Source: Maricurvus nonylphenolicus (GTDB lineage: Bacteria > Pseudomonadota > Gammaproteobacteria > Pseudomonadales > Cellvibrionaceae). Taken from it: a DNA stretch of 64,000 nucleotides. Numbering within the stretch: the stretch's first letter is position 1; each line of letters starts with the position of its first letter. Shown here one piece after another: positions 18,561-27,194 of the stretch. The notes below the pieces were generated by a model that ran no database searches, had not been told where the DNA came from, and was given only the letters and a program-made list of their open reading frames with translations. The translations under genes were made by a program, and so were the position numbers. The stretch covers positions 1,612,001-1,676,000 of the forward strand of contig NZ_AP031498.1 in assembly GCF_042854845.1 (NCBI RefSeq). The letters are read 5' to 3'.

Positions 18561-19934
18561 ATGGATTTTGTGGCTGGACTTTCGACGTTAACGCTGTGTC
18601 TGATTACCGTGATTGGCCTGATGACCGCCTGGTTTATCGGGCCAGGCTATAACAGTCACAGCGCGACACATTCCCCGACGATCCTTACCAGTACTGGTAT
18701 TTTCGGCACCTTTTTGGGGGTGGCGCTTGGTCTGTTGGGCTTTGATACCTCCGATATTCAGGCCAGTGTGCCGAGTTTGATTGAAGGGTTAAAAACCGCC
18801 TTCTGGACCTCTATCGCCGGGTTAATGGGAGCCTTGATAGTTAAGTTCCGGCACCTCACCGCGATCCTCAAACAACGCAAGGTAGATGAACAATACAGTC
18901 AGGCCAGTATTACCGACTTGGCCAACCTGTTGGGGGATATCAGTGAATCCCTGTCCAGTTCCGATGCCAAGGGGCTAAGGGCTGCGCTGGAAGGTTTTCA
19001 GCAAGAGCAAAAATCCGAGCTGGCCCTGGTGCGTGACAGTCTCGGCGAGTATCAAACGCAAATGGTGGAAGCCAACAAACGCGCGTTGATTACTGCGATT
19101 GAAGGCGTGCTGCATGATTTTAACAATCAGATCAACGTGCAATACGGCGATAACTTTAAAGAGTTGAATCGCGCCGTAGGGCAGATGTTGGAGTGGCAGG
19201 ACAACTACAAAAAAGAGCTGGAAGAATTACTGCAAACCCAGCGTTCCAACGGTGATCTGTTGGATAAAGCCAGTAATGCCTATAAAGAGATGGTGGGGCA
19301 TTCGGAAGTCTTTAGTCGTGTTTCTAAGTCGCTCGGCAAAATGCTGGATGTACTGCAGGGCCAGGCTGACGGTTTGGATAAGTATCTATCCCAACTGGCG
19401 CAGGTGGCGCATCAGGCCAACGAAGGTTTGCCGTCGCTGGAGCGTCGGGTACAGGCCTTAACCACTGATTTGGCTCAAAGCATGACCCAAAGCCAAAATC
19501 AGATCAGTGAATTAATGACGTCTTCTGCACAATCGCTGCAAAAAACATCTGAAGTGATCAATAAAAAACTGGCTGTGGCTATGGTGCGTTCGCAGGAAGG
19601 CTTAAGTGATCGTATCGATAAAATGGTAGAGCGCACGGAATCTCAGGTCATGCGTCTAGATGATGCGATGGAAGACGAATTGACCAAGGCATTAAAAACT
19701 TTCGGTTATCAGTTGACCTCGCTATCGGAAAAATTTGTTAACGACTATGCACCTTTAACTGATCGACTTAAGCAGCTGATTGATATGTCGCAGGCCATTG
19801 AAAATAAGCATGCGGCCATGCAGACGGAAAAGGCCGTTGTTAGTAAGGCACAGTCTAAGACGGCTAAACCATCAGCTAAACCGGTAGCCAAACAGGGAGT
19901 CGAAGGTGGCAAACGATCTCGAGTTTCAGGGTAA
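18561..19934 (+). CDS. ZorA-like MotA/TolQ/ExbB proton-channel subunit
   Basis: 457 aa. Three membrane segments are visible: ~5-28, ~41-62 (with TGIFGTFLGVALGL) and ~80-97 (AFWTSIAGLMGALIVKF). The SPTILTSTGIFGTFLG and SVPSLIEGLKTAFWTS blocks are typical of the ZorA branch of the MotA/TolQ family. The remaining ~350 residues are Gln/Glu/Lys-rich coiled coil ending in a basic Ala/Lys/Pro tail. Such proteins form the five-subunit stator of an ion-driven motor with a cytoplasmic tail. The tail seems shorter than in described ZorA proteins. The gene overlaps the next one by 29 bases. Confidence 0.82.
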   Translation: MDFVAGLSTLTLCLITVIGLMTAWFIGPGYNSHSATHSPTILTSTGIFGTFLGVALGLLGFDTSDIQASVPSLIEGLKTAFWTSIAGLMGALIVKFRHLTAILKQRKVDEQYSQASITDLANLLGDISESLSSSDAKGLRAALEGFQQEQKSELALVRDSLGEYQTQMVEANKRALITAIEGVLHDFNNQINVQYGDNFKELNRAVGQMLEWQDNYKKELEELLQTQRSNGDLLDKASNAYKEMVGHSEVFSRVSKSLGKMLDVLQGQADGLDKYLSQLAQVAHQANEGLPSLERRVQALTTDLAQSMTQSQNQISELMTSSAQSLQKTSEVINKKLAVAMVRSQEGLSDRIDKMVERTESQVMRLDDAMEDELTKALKTFGYQLTSLSEKFVNDYAPLTDRLKQLIDMSQAIENKHAAMQTEKAVVSKAQSKTAKPSAKPVAKQGVEGGKRSRVSG

Positions 19935-20631
19935 TGGCAGCGCGCTAAGCCGCGAACTGGAAACCGAAGAGCATTGGGTCGCCGTTAGTGATTTGATGGG
20001 CGGGCTGATGATGGTGTTTCTATTAATCGCCGTAATCTATATGGTGCAGCTGGAAATTGAAACCCGCAAAATCAAGGATGTGGCACTGCTTTATGATCGC
20101 TTGCGTACCCAGTTGTATGAAGATTTATACGATGAATTTCAGGATGACCTGCCGCGCTGGGGCGCTGAGCTTAATCGCGATTTAAGTTTGCGATTCTTTA
20201 ATACCGAAGTTCTCTTCGCGCGCGGCGACGATAAAATTAAACCGGCGTTTCGCGATATCCTCAATGACTTCTTTCCACGTTATGTGAAAATTATTACCTC
20301 CGATAAATACCGCGACGATATTATAGAGGTGCGTATCGAAGGTCATACCTCTAGTGACTGGGGCACGGCGACCAATACTGATGGGGCTTATATTAAAAAT
20401 ATGGCCTTATCCCAGGCGCGGACTCGCACCACCTTGGCTTATCTCCTTGACCTCGACTGGTTAAATGGCAACAAACAGTGGCTAAAAGAGCATCTAACCG
20501 CCAATGGTTTATCATCTTCCAAATTGATTATCACTGAAGGCGTAGAAGACGGTATCCGCTCAAGGCGGGTTGAATTTCGTTTGCGCACCGATGCCGAATC
20601 ACGCATTGCCGAAATCCTCAAAGAATTCTAA
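19906..20631 (+). CDS. ZorB-like OmpA/MotB-family motor protein
   Basis: 241 aa, GTG start with AGGGAG just upstream. One N-terminal membrane helix (~26-47) carries Asp29 in the sequence AVSDLMGGLMMVFLL, where MotB/ZorB proteins have their proton-carrying Asp. The C-terminal ~110 residues form an OmpA-like peptidoglycan-binding domain with EGHTSSDWG and LSQARTRTTLAYLL. It would pair as a dimer with the upstream ZorA-like protein and anchor the motor to the cell wall. Its stop overlaps the next start (TAATG), so all three genes are translationally coupled. Confidence 0.82.
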   Translation: MANDLEFQGNGSALSRELETEEHWVAVSDLMGGLMMVFLLIAVIYMVQLEIETRKIKDVALLYDRLRTQLYEDLYDEFQDDLPRWGAELNRDLSLRFFNTEVLFARGDDKIKPAFRDILNDFFPRYVKIITSDKYRDDIIEVRIEGHTSSDWGTATNTDGAYIKNMALSQARTRTTLAYLLDLDWLNGNKQWLKEHLTANGLSSSKLIITEGVEDGIRSRRVEFRLRTDAESRIAEILKEF

Positions 20632-21146
20632 TGAAGCTGCCTGACTTCCTGCAATTTGATCCTTTCAATCAACTGCGCCAACAGATGGGGGCAGAGGAGT
20701 TGGGTGATTTCGTTTTTTTTGATCCCAAGCGGCATTTAACCGGGCTGGAATTATTGGCGTTGGGTAAAACAGGTTTGCCAGCCAGGGGAGAGGATTTACG
20801 GCCTTTAGGGGATTATACCCTGGCCTATAAAAATGCCCGTGTGCTGAGCTTCCGCTTAAATGCCGAAGGCAAGCCCGCTGGGGTTTACCATCTAGCTGAT
20901 TGTCTGAAGGTACAGCAATGGGCGAATGTGGATAAAAGCATAGAGCTGCAGGTGGCGTTTGAGCCGCCACAGGGTATGAAGGTGTGTCAGGATTGCCTGC
21001 ATCGCTTGCGTTATCAGGGCTTTGACGGGGCGCGATCCAGGCATCAGGACTACAGTAAACGTATTGTGCAGGCCTTTGATTCACAGGGCTTTTTTGAGAA
21101 ATATCCCCATTATCCTATCGAGGAAAGCCAGGCCCCGATCTTCTAA
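20631..21146 (+). CDS. Small Cys/His protein coupled to zorAB-like genes
   Basis: 171 aa, no recognised function. There is no signal peptide or membrane segment, so it is probably cytoplasmic. His87, Cys91, Cys119 and Cys122 (HLADC and CQDC) could bind one zinc. After that comes a conserved-looking tail with LRYQGF and FFEKYPHYP. The start codon overlaps the stop of the ZorB-like gene, which argues for a shared function. Described Zorya operons carry effectors at this position (ZorC/D, ZorE with an HNH nuclease, or ZorF/G). This protein is much smaller and matches none by eye, though an HNH-like zinc finger is possible. Confidence 0.75.
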   Translation: MKLPDFLQFDPFNQLRQQMGAEELGDFVFFDPKRHLTGLELLALGKTGLPARGEDLRPLGDYTLAYKNARVLSFRLNAEGKPAGVYHLADCLKVQQWANVDKSIELQVAFEPPQGMKVCQDCLHRLRYQGFDGARSRHQDYSKRIVQAFDSQGFFEKYPHYPIEESQAPIF

Positions 21147-21158
21147 GACGAGCGGACT

Positions 21159-21377
21159 TTAGTGATTGGCCTGTTCAATATCGGCGCCCGTCAGCGAGCG
21201 CACATAGGCATAGTAATCATCTTCCAGGCCACGACCTTTGCGTCGATCCGTTTGCTTACGACGCTTGCGGTGGTAAAGATCTAGCTCCATATCCACACAG
21301 GGATCATCATCTTCACGGCGATCTTCGCCTTTGCGACGATTGATCAGTGGCAGGTTGTTGGGGGCTGTGGCTGGCAT
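21159..21377 (-). CDS. Small charged protein of unknown function
   Basis: 72 aa, highly charged (NRRKGEDRREDDD and HRKRRKQTDRRKGRG). There is no signal peptide or membrane segment and the ribosome site is weak. It is convergent with the three-gene motor operon, 12 bases from its end. The RRxGxDRR pattern is seen in many short proteobacterial proteins of unknown role. It is plausible as a gene because the frame is compact and the composition not random, but not certain. Confidence 0.5.
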   Translation of the reverse strand: MPATAPNNLPLINRRKGEDRREDDDPCVDMELDLYHRKRRKQTDRRKGRGLEDDYYAYVRSLTGADIEQANH

Positions 21378-21575
21378 GATAATTCAGTTTATTGTTGTTG
21401 GAATGCTGAGGGATAAAAACTACGCGAAAATGCTTAGTGCTTCAATCGTAATGCTGGATGTCGTGCCAGCTTTTACGGCTTTGTGGCTTTACACGCCGGA
21501 ATCCAGGTGTTGCTCTTCACAGCGGGATGCGTAGAGGGGAAACTCCGGTCGCAATGCGTAGGGCGCTGAATAGGG

Positions 21576-21581
21576 TATAAT
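21576..21581 (+). promoter_or_regulatory. -10 box upstream of bolA
   Basis: TATAAT lies 51 bases before the bolA ATG with no good -35 at the right distance. bolA genes in other bacteria often use stress-type promoters with weak -35 boxes. The rest of the 21378-21631 gap shows nothing clear. Confidence 0.4.
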
Positions 21582-21631
21582 GCCCGCCTTGATGTGCCCG
21601 CAAGGGCAGAATACAGAGGTAGATACATCCC

Positions 21632-21949
21632 ATGGTTATCCAGCAAGCAATCGAGCAGAAACTGACCCAGGCCCTGTCTCCACAGCATATGGCGGTGGAA
21701 AACGAGAGCCATATGCACAGTGTGCCCCCCAATTCTGAAACCCACTTTAAAGTGGTTCTCGTCTCTGAGGCCTTTGAGAGTGTGCGTCTGGTGCAGCGTC
21801 ATCAGAAGGTCTACCAAATCCTGTCCGAAGAGCTGGCTGGTGAGGTTCACGCCCTGGCCCTGCATACCTATACCCCGGAAGAGTGGGGCAGTAGCCAGGT
21901 ACCGAATTCACCCAACTGCATGGGTGGCAGCAAGACTGATCAGCAATAA
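21632..21949 (+). CDS. bolA: BolA-family protein
   Basis: 105 aa. It contains the BolA core ESHMHSVPPNSETHFKVVLVSEAFE and the R-H-(x)-K-V-Y motif RHQKVYQIL, followed by LAGEVHALALHTYTPEEW. BolA proteins partner with monothiol glutaredoxins in iron-sulfur handling and affect cell shape under stress. AGAGG precedes the ATG. It is 12 bases upstream of trhO and likely co-transcribed. Confidence 0.92.
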   Translation: MVIQQAIEQKLTQALSPQHMAVENESHMHSVPPNSETHFKVVLVSEAFESVRLVQRHQKVYQILSEELAGEVHALALHTYTPEEWGSSQVPNSPNCMGGSKTDQQ

Positions 21950-21961
21950 ACGGGTGTGAAG

Positions 21962-22909
21962 ATGAGTCAGATAGTTGTTGCTGCATTGTACAAATTCGTC
22001 AGCCTGCCAGATTATCAGGAACTGCAAGAGCCACTGCTGGCCTACTGTGTCGAGCAGGGGATTAAAGGCACCTTATTGCTGGCTGCCGAGGGCATTAACG
22101 GCACTGTGGCCGGTTCCCGCGAGGGCATTGATAACTTGCTGGCGTACCTGAAAGCCGATGAGCGTCTGGCCGAATTGAGCCATAAGGAATCCTTTTACGA
22201 AGCGCTGCCTTTCTACCGCATGAAAGTGAAGCTGAAAAAAGAGATCGTTACCATGGGGGTCGAAGGTATCGACCCTCGCCACGTAGTGGGTACTTACGTC
22301 AAACCCAAAGACTGGAATGCGCTGATCTCTGATCCTGATGTGGTGCTGGTAGATACCCGCAACGACTACGAAGTAGAGTTGGGTACCTTCAAGAACGCTG
22401 TAAACCCGAAGACCGACAGCTTCCGCGAATTCCCCGATTATGTCGCCGATAATATGGACCCCGCCAAGCAGAAGAAAGTGGCCATGTTCTGTACCGGCGG
22501 TATCCGCTGCGAAAAATCCACTGCCTTTATGAAAGAGCAGGGCTTTGATGAGGTGTATCACCTGGAAGGCGGCATCCTTCAATACCTGGAAGATGTACCC
22601 GAAGAAGAAAGCCTGTGGCAGGGTGAGTGTTATGTCTTCGATAACCGTGTAGCGGTAAATCATCAGCTGGAGCGAGGCTCCTATGATTTGTGCCATGGCT
22701 GCCGACTGCCGATTACGGAGGCGGATAAAGCTTCTGAGCACTATATTGAAGGAGTGACCTGTCCGCGTTGCTATGAAAGCCAAACCCCGGAGCAGCGGGA
22801 ACGCTTTATGGAGCGCCAGCGGCAGATTCAACTGGCCAAGGCTCGTAATGAGGAACATATCGGTGCAGCACCGCCAACACGACAAGTACGCAACGCTCAA
22901 TCCGATTAG
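21962..22909 (+). CDS. trhO: tRNA uridine(34) hydroxylase, rhodanese type
   Basis: 315 aa. A central rhodanese domain has the active-site loop with Cys in FCTGGIRCEKST, and the N-terminal acylphosphatase-like part matches the TrhO/YceA family. TrhO makes 5-hydroxyuridine at tRNA position 34 using oxygen. C-terminal CxxC pairs (CHGC, CPRC) add a zinc-ribbon-like end. The ATG at 21962 is used; a GTG two codons earlier is possible. The 3' end overlaps the next gene. Confidence 0.9.
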   Translation: MSQIVVAALYKFVSLPDYQELQEPLLAYCVEQGIKGTLLLAAEGINGTVAGSREGIDNLLAYLKADERLAELSHKESFYEALPFYRMKVKLKKEIVTMGVEGIDPRHVVGTYVKPKDWNALISDPDVVLVDTRNDYEVELGTFKNAVNPKTDSFREFPDYVADNMDPAKQKKVAMFCTGGIRCEKSTAFMKEQGFDEVYHLEGGILQYLEDVPEEESLWQGECYVFDNRVAVNHQLERGSYDLCHGCRLPITEADKASEHYIEGVTCPRCYESQTPEQRERFMERQRQIQLAKARNEEHIGAAPPTRQVRNAQSD

Positions 22910-24443
22910 CAGGTATCTACTGCTACCCATCTTTTTTCTCGTTATCGCAGGTTGTGCGCAACAACCTGCGATACTTTTCCCTTCAAGCCTTCCTTCCACT
23001 TCAGCACAAGATACCTATAGCCCGACTGAGGCAGTAACCCAGTGTTACGCGTTTTACGATGACATCGCGAAGCATACACAGCAGGTAAATTACCCGGCGG
23101 TTTTTCGGGTTCAGGGTTACCCCTTTCTGCGCTCCAATCGTTTTCTGGCTTCATTTGCCGAAGAGCTTGCCGGGCAGCAACAAGCACGTTGGCAGTCCTG
23201 GTTGGTGCAACTAAATCAGCAGGCGATTAATGCCTTGCTGCTCGAATGGCAGCAATTGCCGTTAGCGCTTCAGCAGCAACTGGCTGATTCCCATCAACCG
23301 ATATCACGGCGTAAGCTGCAGCAGGAATTACAAGGTTGTGGCGTACTGCTGGTGCGGGCGTTATTACAGCAGTCTGAGCTGAGTACTGAGCTACTTGAGC
23401 TAGCTCAGGTGCCCGATCATTACAGCACGTTAAAGCGTACCCTCGGTTTGTATCCCTTGGTAAAACCATTTTTTAATGCCGGGGTAGAGCGGGAAATATC
23501 ACACCTGCAAGAGCAGCGACGACGTTTCGCTGATGCGCCCTTGTCGGCCTCTGTTTATGATGGGCGTTCTATTGCTACAGCCGACAAACCTCAGCCGCTG
23601 GTTGTTGATCAATTGGGGATTCCTCTGCTGAGTGCAGAGCAGGCTCAATCCTGGTTGGCACAGTGGCGCCCGGTTTGGTTGGTGCAAGAGAGCGGTGATT
23701 ATGATCGCCCTGGTCAGGTGTACTGGCAAGAGCAGCAGCTGCCGGCCATTGATACCGACAAGCCTGTGCAATACGAGTATGTCAGCTTTGGACGTTGGCA
23801 GGGCCAGGTGACACTGCAACTTAACTACAGTATCTGGTTTAGCGAGCGGCCACCGGCAGGTCGATTTGATTTACTGGCGGGGCCGTTGGATTCCTTGATT
23901 TGGCGTGTGCATTTGGATCGTCAGGGCAGGCCCTTGGCGTTTGACAGTATTCACAGCTGTGGTTGCTGGTACCAGTTGTATCCCGCCAAGGGGTTTGCCT
24001 CTCAAGCTGTGCGGGATGGCAGCGAATCTGTGTTGGTGGATTTCGGCTTGCAGCCGGAAGGCGGACAGGCTGCGCAGGGTCAGAAGGTGATTGAGTTACA
24101 GGTTAGGTCTGAGGATCACCAGTTGATGCGTGCAGCGGTAAAATCTCGATACTCCGTGCAGAATCACGCAGGCCCCAGGCGGAGGTTGGCTGTGGCCAAT
24201 TTTAATGAACTCTATGGTCTATCTTTGGCAAATAAACAGGGTTACCGCAGTCTTTTCGATGCGCAGGGCCTGGTGTCTGTTTCGCAGCGGGGTGAGCGCT
24301 GGTTGTTTTGGCCGATGGGCATTGCCAGCCCCGGAGCCATGCGCAGTCCGGGTACCCATGCTATTGCCTTTGTGGGGCGGCGCCATTTTGATGATGCCAA
24401 TATCTTGCAACGTGTTGGGCTAATCGAAGCAGATGATCAATAA
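22863..24443 (+). CDS. Predicted lipoprotein of unknown function
   Basis: 526 aa. A GTG start at 22863 with GAGGAA 7 bases before it is preferred; an ATG at 22848 is the alternative. Both overlap the end of trhO. A hydrophobic stretch, YLLLPIFFLVIAGC, ends in a lipobox Cys, so the protein is probably lipid-anchored and exported. The rest has no recognised domain. It is rich in Gln and Leu, with a WYQLYPAKGF block near two cysteines (CGC). Conserved function cannot be assigned. Confidence 0.7.
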   Translation: MQHRQHDKYATLNPISRYLLLPIFFLVIAGCAQQPAILFPSSLPSTSAQDTYSPTEAVTQCYAFYDDIAKHTQQVNYPAVFRVQGYPFLRSNRFLASFAEELAGQQQARWQSWLVQLNQQAINALLLEWQQLPLALQQQLADSHQPISRRKLQQELQGCGVLLVRALLQQSELSTELLELAQVPDHYSTLKRTLGLYPLVKPFFNAGVEREISHLQEQRRRFADAPLSASVYDGRSIATADKPQPLVVDQLGIPLLSAEQAQSWLAQWRPVWLVQESGDYDRPGQVYWQEQQLPAIDTDKPVQYEYVSFGRWQGQVTLQLNYSIWFSERPPAGRFDLLAGPLDSLIWRVHLDRQGRPLAFDSIHSCGCWYQLYPAKGFASQAVRDGSESVLVDFGLQPEGGQAAQGQKVIELQVRSEDHQLMRAAVKSRYSVQNHAGPRRRLAVANFNELYGLSLANKQGYRSLFDAQGLVSVSQRGERWLFWPMGIASPGAMRSPGTHAIAFVGRRHFDDANILQRVGLIEADDQ

Positions 24444-24581
24444 CCGCTAAGCTTTCTAGCCTTTTGTTTAACCAATAGACAATTTAAATCTTTAGTGCTG
24501 GGTAATTACTGGGCTTTATGGTCTAATAGCGCCGCATTTTTCGAGCTGCTTTGATAAATACCGGGGGGTAAGCAGAACATA

Positions 24582-24878
24582 ATGGATTTTGATGCTTGGA
24601 CTGTAGATCTGAAAAGTCTGTCTGCAACGCATGACAGTGGATTTCGTTTGGAGATCGAGGGCAGCGCTAAGGACCCGTCAGCGGTGCACCCAGGAAAGTT
24701 TCCACCGGGATTGAATGGGATTGAGCAGGCACGTTTGGTTCGTACCGGGGTGGAAGCGCTGGCGAAAGCGGCCAGTAAGAAGCCTGCGGCACCGAAAAAG
24801 CCCGCCTATAAAGCACCCGCGAATAAGCCTAAGCGACCCGTACTTTCGCTGAAAAAACGTCAGCCAGAAGACGCTTAA
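24582..24878 (+). CDS. Small protein with basic Ala/Lys/Pro tail
   Basis: 98 aa of unknown function. The N-terminal 65 residues have a compact mixed composition (WTVDLKSLSATHDSGFRLEIEG) and the rest is a Lys/Pro/Ala tail. There is no signal peptide. A GGGGGG stretch lies upstream of the ATG. Tails of this kind often bind nucleic acid, but nothing else supports that. Confidence 0.6.
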   Translation: MDFDAWTVDLKSLSATHDSGFRLEIEGSAKDPSAVHPGKFPPGLNGIEQARLVRTGVEALAKAASKKPAAPKKPAYKAPANKPKRPVLSLKKRQPEDA

Positions 24879-24898
24879 GGAAATACTCAAGAAACAAA

Positions 24899-24931
24899 CG
24901 GCGGACGAGGATGTCCGCCGCTCAGCAGAAG
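24899..24931 (-). terminator. Intrinsic terminator for the exported protein gene
   Basis: Perfect 8-base arms (CGGCGGAC / GTCCGCCG) around a 6-base loop at 24899-24920. Read on the minus strand it is followed by TTTGTTTCTT, the form expected for Rho-independent termination of the gene ending at 24965. Confidence 0.65.
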
Positions 24932-24964
24932 ATAAACCGCAGAAAAGCCAAAGTAGGTTACCGC

Positions 24965-25504
24965 TTAGCGGTATACAACCTGACCTTTCAGTAACATCAG
25001 GGTTTGATGATCTTCAACCAGCTTGAAGAAGCGGTCAAACTTATCACCCGCCACAGTGGCCCCGGTTTCGCCGGCATCAACACTGTAAGTCACGCCTTTT
25101 ATCAGCGAAGCCAGCTCGTCTTCTACGGATTTCATTGCACCAAAAATAGCGTCGGTGGTTGGGTCATCCTTAAACAGGCGGCCGTTGTCGGTACCTGCCA
25201 TATAGCTGTCGCATTCGTGCAGCCATTCCTGGCGTTGCTTGAGGAATTTGCGGGTATTGTTCATACCGCCACGGTGCATGGATTCCAGCTGCTTGCTGCG
25301 ATACTTCTGCAGGCTTTTCACCTCGCGGGTCATAAAGTCCAGCTTTAAGTCTTCGCAGTATTTCCAACTCAGGTAGCTGGGAAATTTGTTGCCTTCTGCT
25401 TCGGCTTTCTGACGCTGACACTGTTCATCACAGGCCATAGCCGAGTTGGCTAAAAAGGAGGTGGCTAAAAAAATGGATGCTATTGCTGTAATTATTGTTT
25501 TCAT
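24965..25504 (-). CDS. Exported protein of unknown function
   Basis: 179 aa with a clear signal peptide (MKTIITAIASIFLATSFLAN, cleavage likely after SAMA). The mature part starts with the cysteine pair CDEQC and is helical and charged. No domain is recognised. AAGG precedes the ATG. A perfect Crp-type site lies 124 bases upstream, and a terminator follows. Confidence 0.75.
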   Translation of the reverse strand: MKTIITAIASIFLATSFLANSAMACDEQCQRQKAEAEGNKFPSYLSWKYCEDLKLDFMTREVKSLQKYRSKQLESMHRGGMNNTRKFLKQRQEWLHECDSYMAGTDNGRLFKDDPTTDAIFGAMKSVEDELASLIKGVTYSVDAGETGATVAGDKFDRFFKLVEDHQTLMLLKGQVVYR

Positions 25505-25805
25505 TGTAAATCGCCTTCTGCTGAGTGTTTTAATTATTATTGGCTTATCACCCCGAAGACCGCTCGGAAATCGATAACTGCAGTTAGCTATGATTTCGTT
25601 ATAAGGGAGTAAGCGTCACACTACACATGTGATATAAATCACAAATCACTTTGATGTCAAGTGCTTATGCTGACTTCAAGGTCGAAACCGGGGATGAAAG
25701 AGGTGCCAAATTAGCACTTAAGTGTGAAGAATCGGCTACAGGCCTTGTGGTTATTGGGCTGTAGCCATGTCTTCAGAAGGCAGGTGATTAACTTAAACGC
25801 CTGTT
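25505..25805. promoter_or_regulatory. Intergenic region with perfect Crp-type site
   Basis: 301 bases without a gene. At 25628-25643 is TGTGA-N6-TCACA, a perfect match to the Crp/Vfr consensus, upstream of the exported protein gene. The part near rdgC shows no clear structure. Confidence 0.55.
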
Positions 25806-26720
25806 TTAAATCGGGTCAGGGCGGGCGTCGCCAAAATAGTTAAGCAGGGCGGGAACAAACTGTTTTAGCGTTGCAGTCATCAGGGCAAAGTCCGCATCGA
25901 ACTGGGCGAGCTTGTCGCCACCGCTGGCTTCCTCTGATTCCGTCACCAGTTTGTCGTCAAACTTAAGGCGTTTAACCGCCAGGTCTTCCTGCAGTACCAG
26001 CTTGATCTGCTCGTCCCATTCCAGGCCCAGCTTCACCACCTGTTTGCCGGCATTGAGGTGGACGTCAATTTCCTCACTGAGCAGGTCCTGATTCTTGCAG
26101 CGCACTACGCTGCCGCCATCGCCGGGCTCGCGCAGTTCACATTCATCGGTCAGTACCAGGCCTTCGGGCAGGCTGGCCTGTTTTAGCCATTCGGTCATTA
26201 CGATAGCTGGGGAGGCTTTTACCTGGATAGGAATGACCGGCAGGGTTCCAATGGATTCCCGCAGGTGTTTCATAAACTCTTCGGCCTTTCCGGGGCTGGA
26301 GGCATCGATCAGCAGCCAGCCATCCTGCGGGGCGATGTAGCCGTATACGCGGCTGGAGCGGGTAAAGGCCTGTGGCAGGCAATCGTGGAGGATATCTTCC
26401 TTAAGGGCCTCTTTCTCCTTGCCGTACACCTTGCGGTCTTCCTTGGCTTCAATTTCACTGACTTTATCATTCAGGCGCTCGCGGATGACCGCGGCTGGCA
26501 AAACCTTTTCCTCTTTGCGGGCACAGAGCATGATGCAGCCATTGGCGGCATGGGTCAGCGTTGTGTGTTTCTCGCTCAGGGGGGATACCCAGCCATAGCG
26601 GCTTTTGTCGTGGCGGCCGCAGGGGGTAAAGCGGTGCTCGTCGAGTTGGTCTTCCAGTTGTTCAGCAGTCAGCTCAAAAGGGGTCGTAAAGCGGTACAGC
26701 AGCAGGTTTTTAAACCACAT
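25806..26720 (-). CDS. rdgC: Recombination-associated protein RdgC
   Basis: 304 aa, matching the RdgC family over its full length (starts MWFKNLLLYRFT, contains GWVSPL and PQDGWLLID). RdgC forms a DNA-encircling ring and limits RecA-driven recombination. It has no operon partner at the start; the gene downstream on the same strand is rather distant in role. The ribosome site is weak. Confidence 0.95.
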   Translation of the reverse strand: MWFKNLLLYRFTTPFELTAEQLEDQLDEHRFTPCGRHDKSRYGWVSPLSEKHTTLTHAANGCIMLCARKEEKVLPAAVIRERLNDKVSEIEAKEDRKVYGKEKEALKEDILHDCLPQAFTRSSRVYGYIAPQDGWLLIDASSPGKAEEFMKHLRESIGTLPVIPIQVKASPAIVMTEWLKQASLPEGLVLTDECELREPGDGGSVVRCKNQDLLSEEIDVHLNAGKQVVKLGLEWDEQIKLVLQEDLAVKRLKFDDKLVTESEEASGGDKLAQFDADFALMTATLKQFVPALLNYFGDARPDPI

Positions 26721-26816
26721 AGAATCTTTGGCACTTATTCTGAGTTTTTAGAAATATAAGTTGGCCGCGCATTATGGCCTAAAGCACCGGGTGAATAAAT
26801 CGAAATTGCGGGTGAT

Positions 26817-27188
26817 TTACAGAGCTGGTTTGGTCAGTGCTAGCCAAGCCATGGTTGCCGCACAGGCCAGCGCCACAGCGCAGCACAATAGCCGCTGGTA
26901 GCGCTTGGGGGCATAGCGCAACCCCAAGGCCCCAAACACTATATAGGCTAGCAGTAGCAGCAGTTTCAGGCCCAGCCAGGGGACCTGAAAGGGGGATAAA
27001 CCGGTAATACTCAGCAGCCCCAGGCCGCTGAGTAACAGGAGTGTATCAACGATATGGGGCAGGCGTTTAACCCAGGGTTTGCTCAGGTGTTGTGCTGCAA
27101 ACACCATGGCTCCAGCGCGCAGGCTAAATCCGGTGATGGATATAACAACACACAGTATGTGCAGAAGCTTTAAGCCGCTGTAGGACAT
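26817..27188 (-). CDS. SirB2-family membrane protein
   Basis: 123 aa with four membrane helices and the SirB pattern (GLKLLHILCVVISITGFSLR, then HIVDTLLLLSGLGLL). Function unknown. The family is widespread in gammaproteobacteria. It begins 6 bases after the DUF4202 gene ends, so they are likely co-transcribed. Confidence 0.88.
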   Translation of the reverse strand: MSYSGLKLLHILCVVISITGFSLRAGAMVFAAQHLSKPWVKRLPHIVDTLLLLSGLGLLSITGLSPFQVPWLGLKLLLLLAYIVFGALGLRYAPKRYQRLLCCAVALACAATMAWLALTKPAL

Positions 27189-27194
27189 TCGTAT

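Noticed and set aside
18561..21146. Calling the motor operon a typical Zorya type I, II or III system
   Set aside because: ZorC/D, ZorE and ZorF/G-sized effectors are absent; only the ZorA- and ZorB-like parts match.
22073..22999. 308-codon minus-strand open frame
   Set aside because: Antisense to trhO and the following lipoprotein gene, with low-likelihood composition; a shadow of their codon use.
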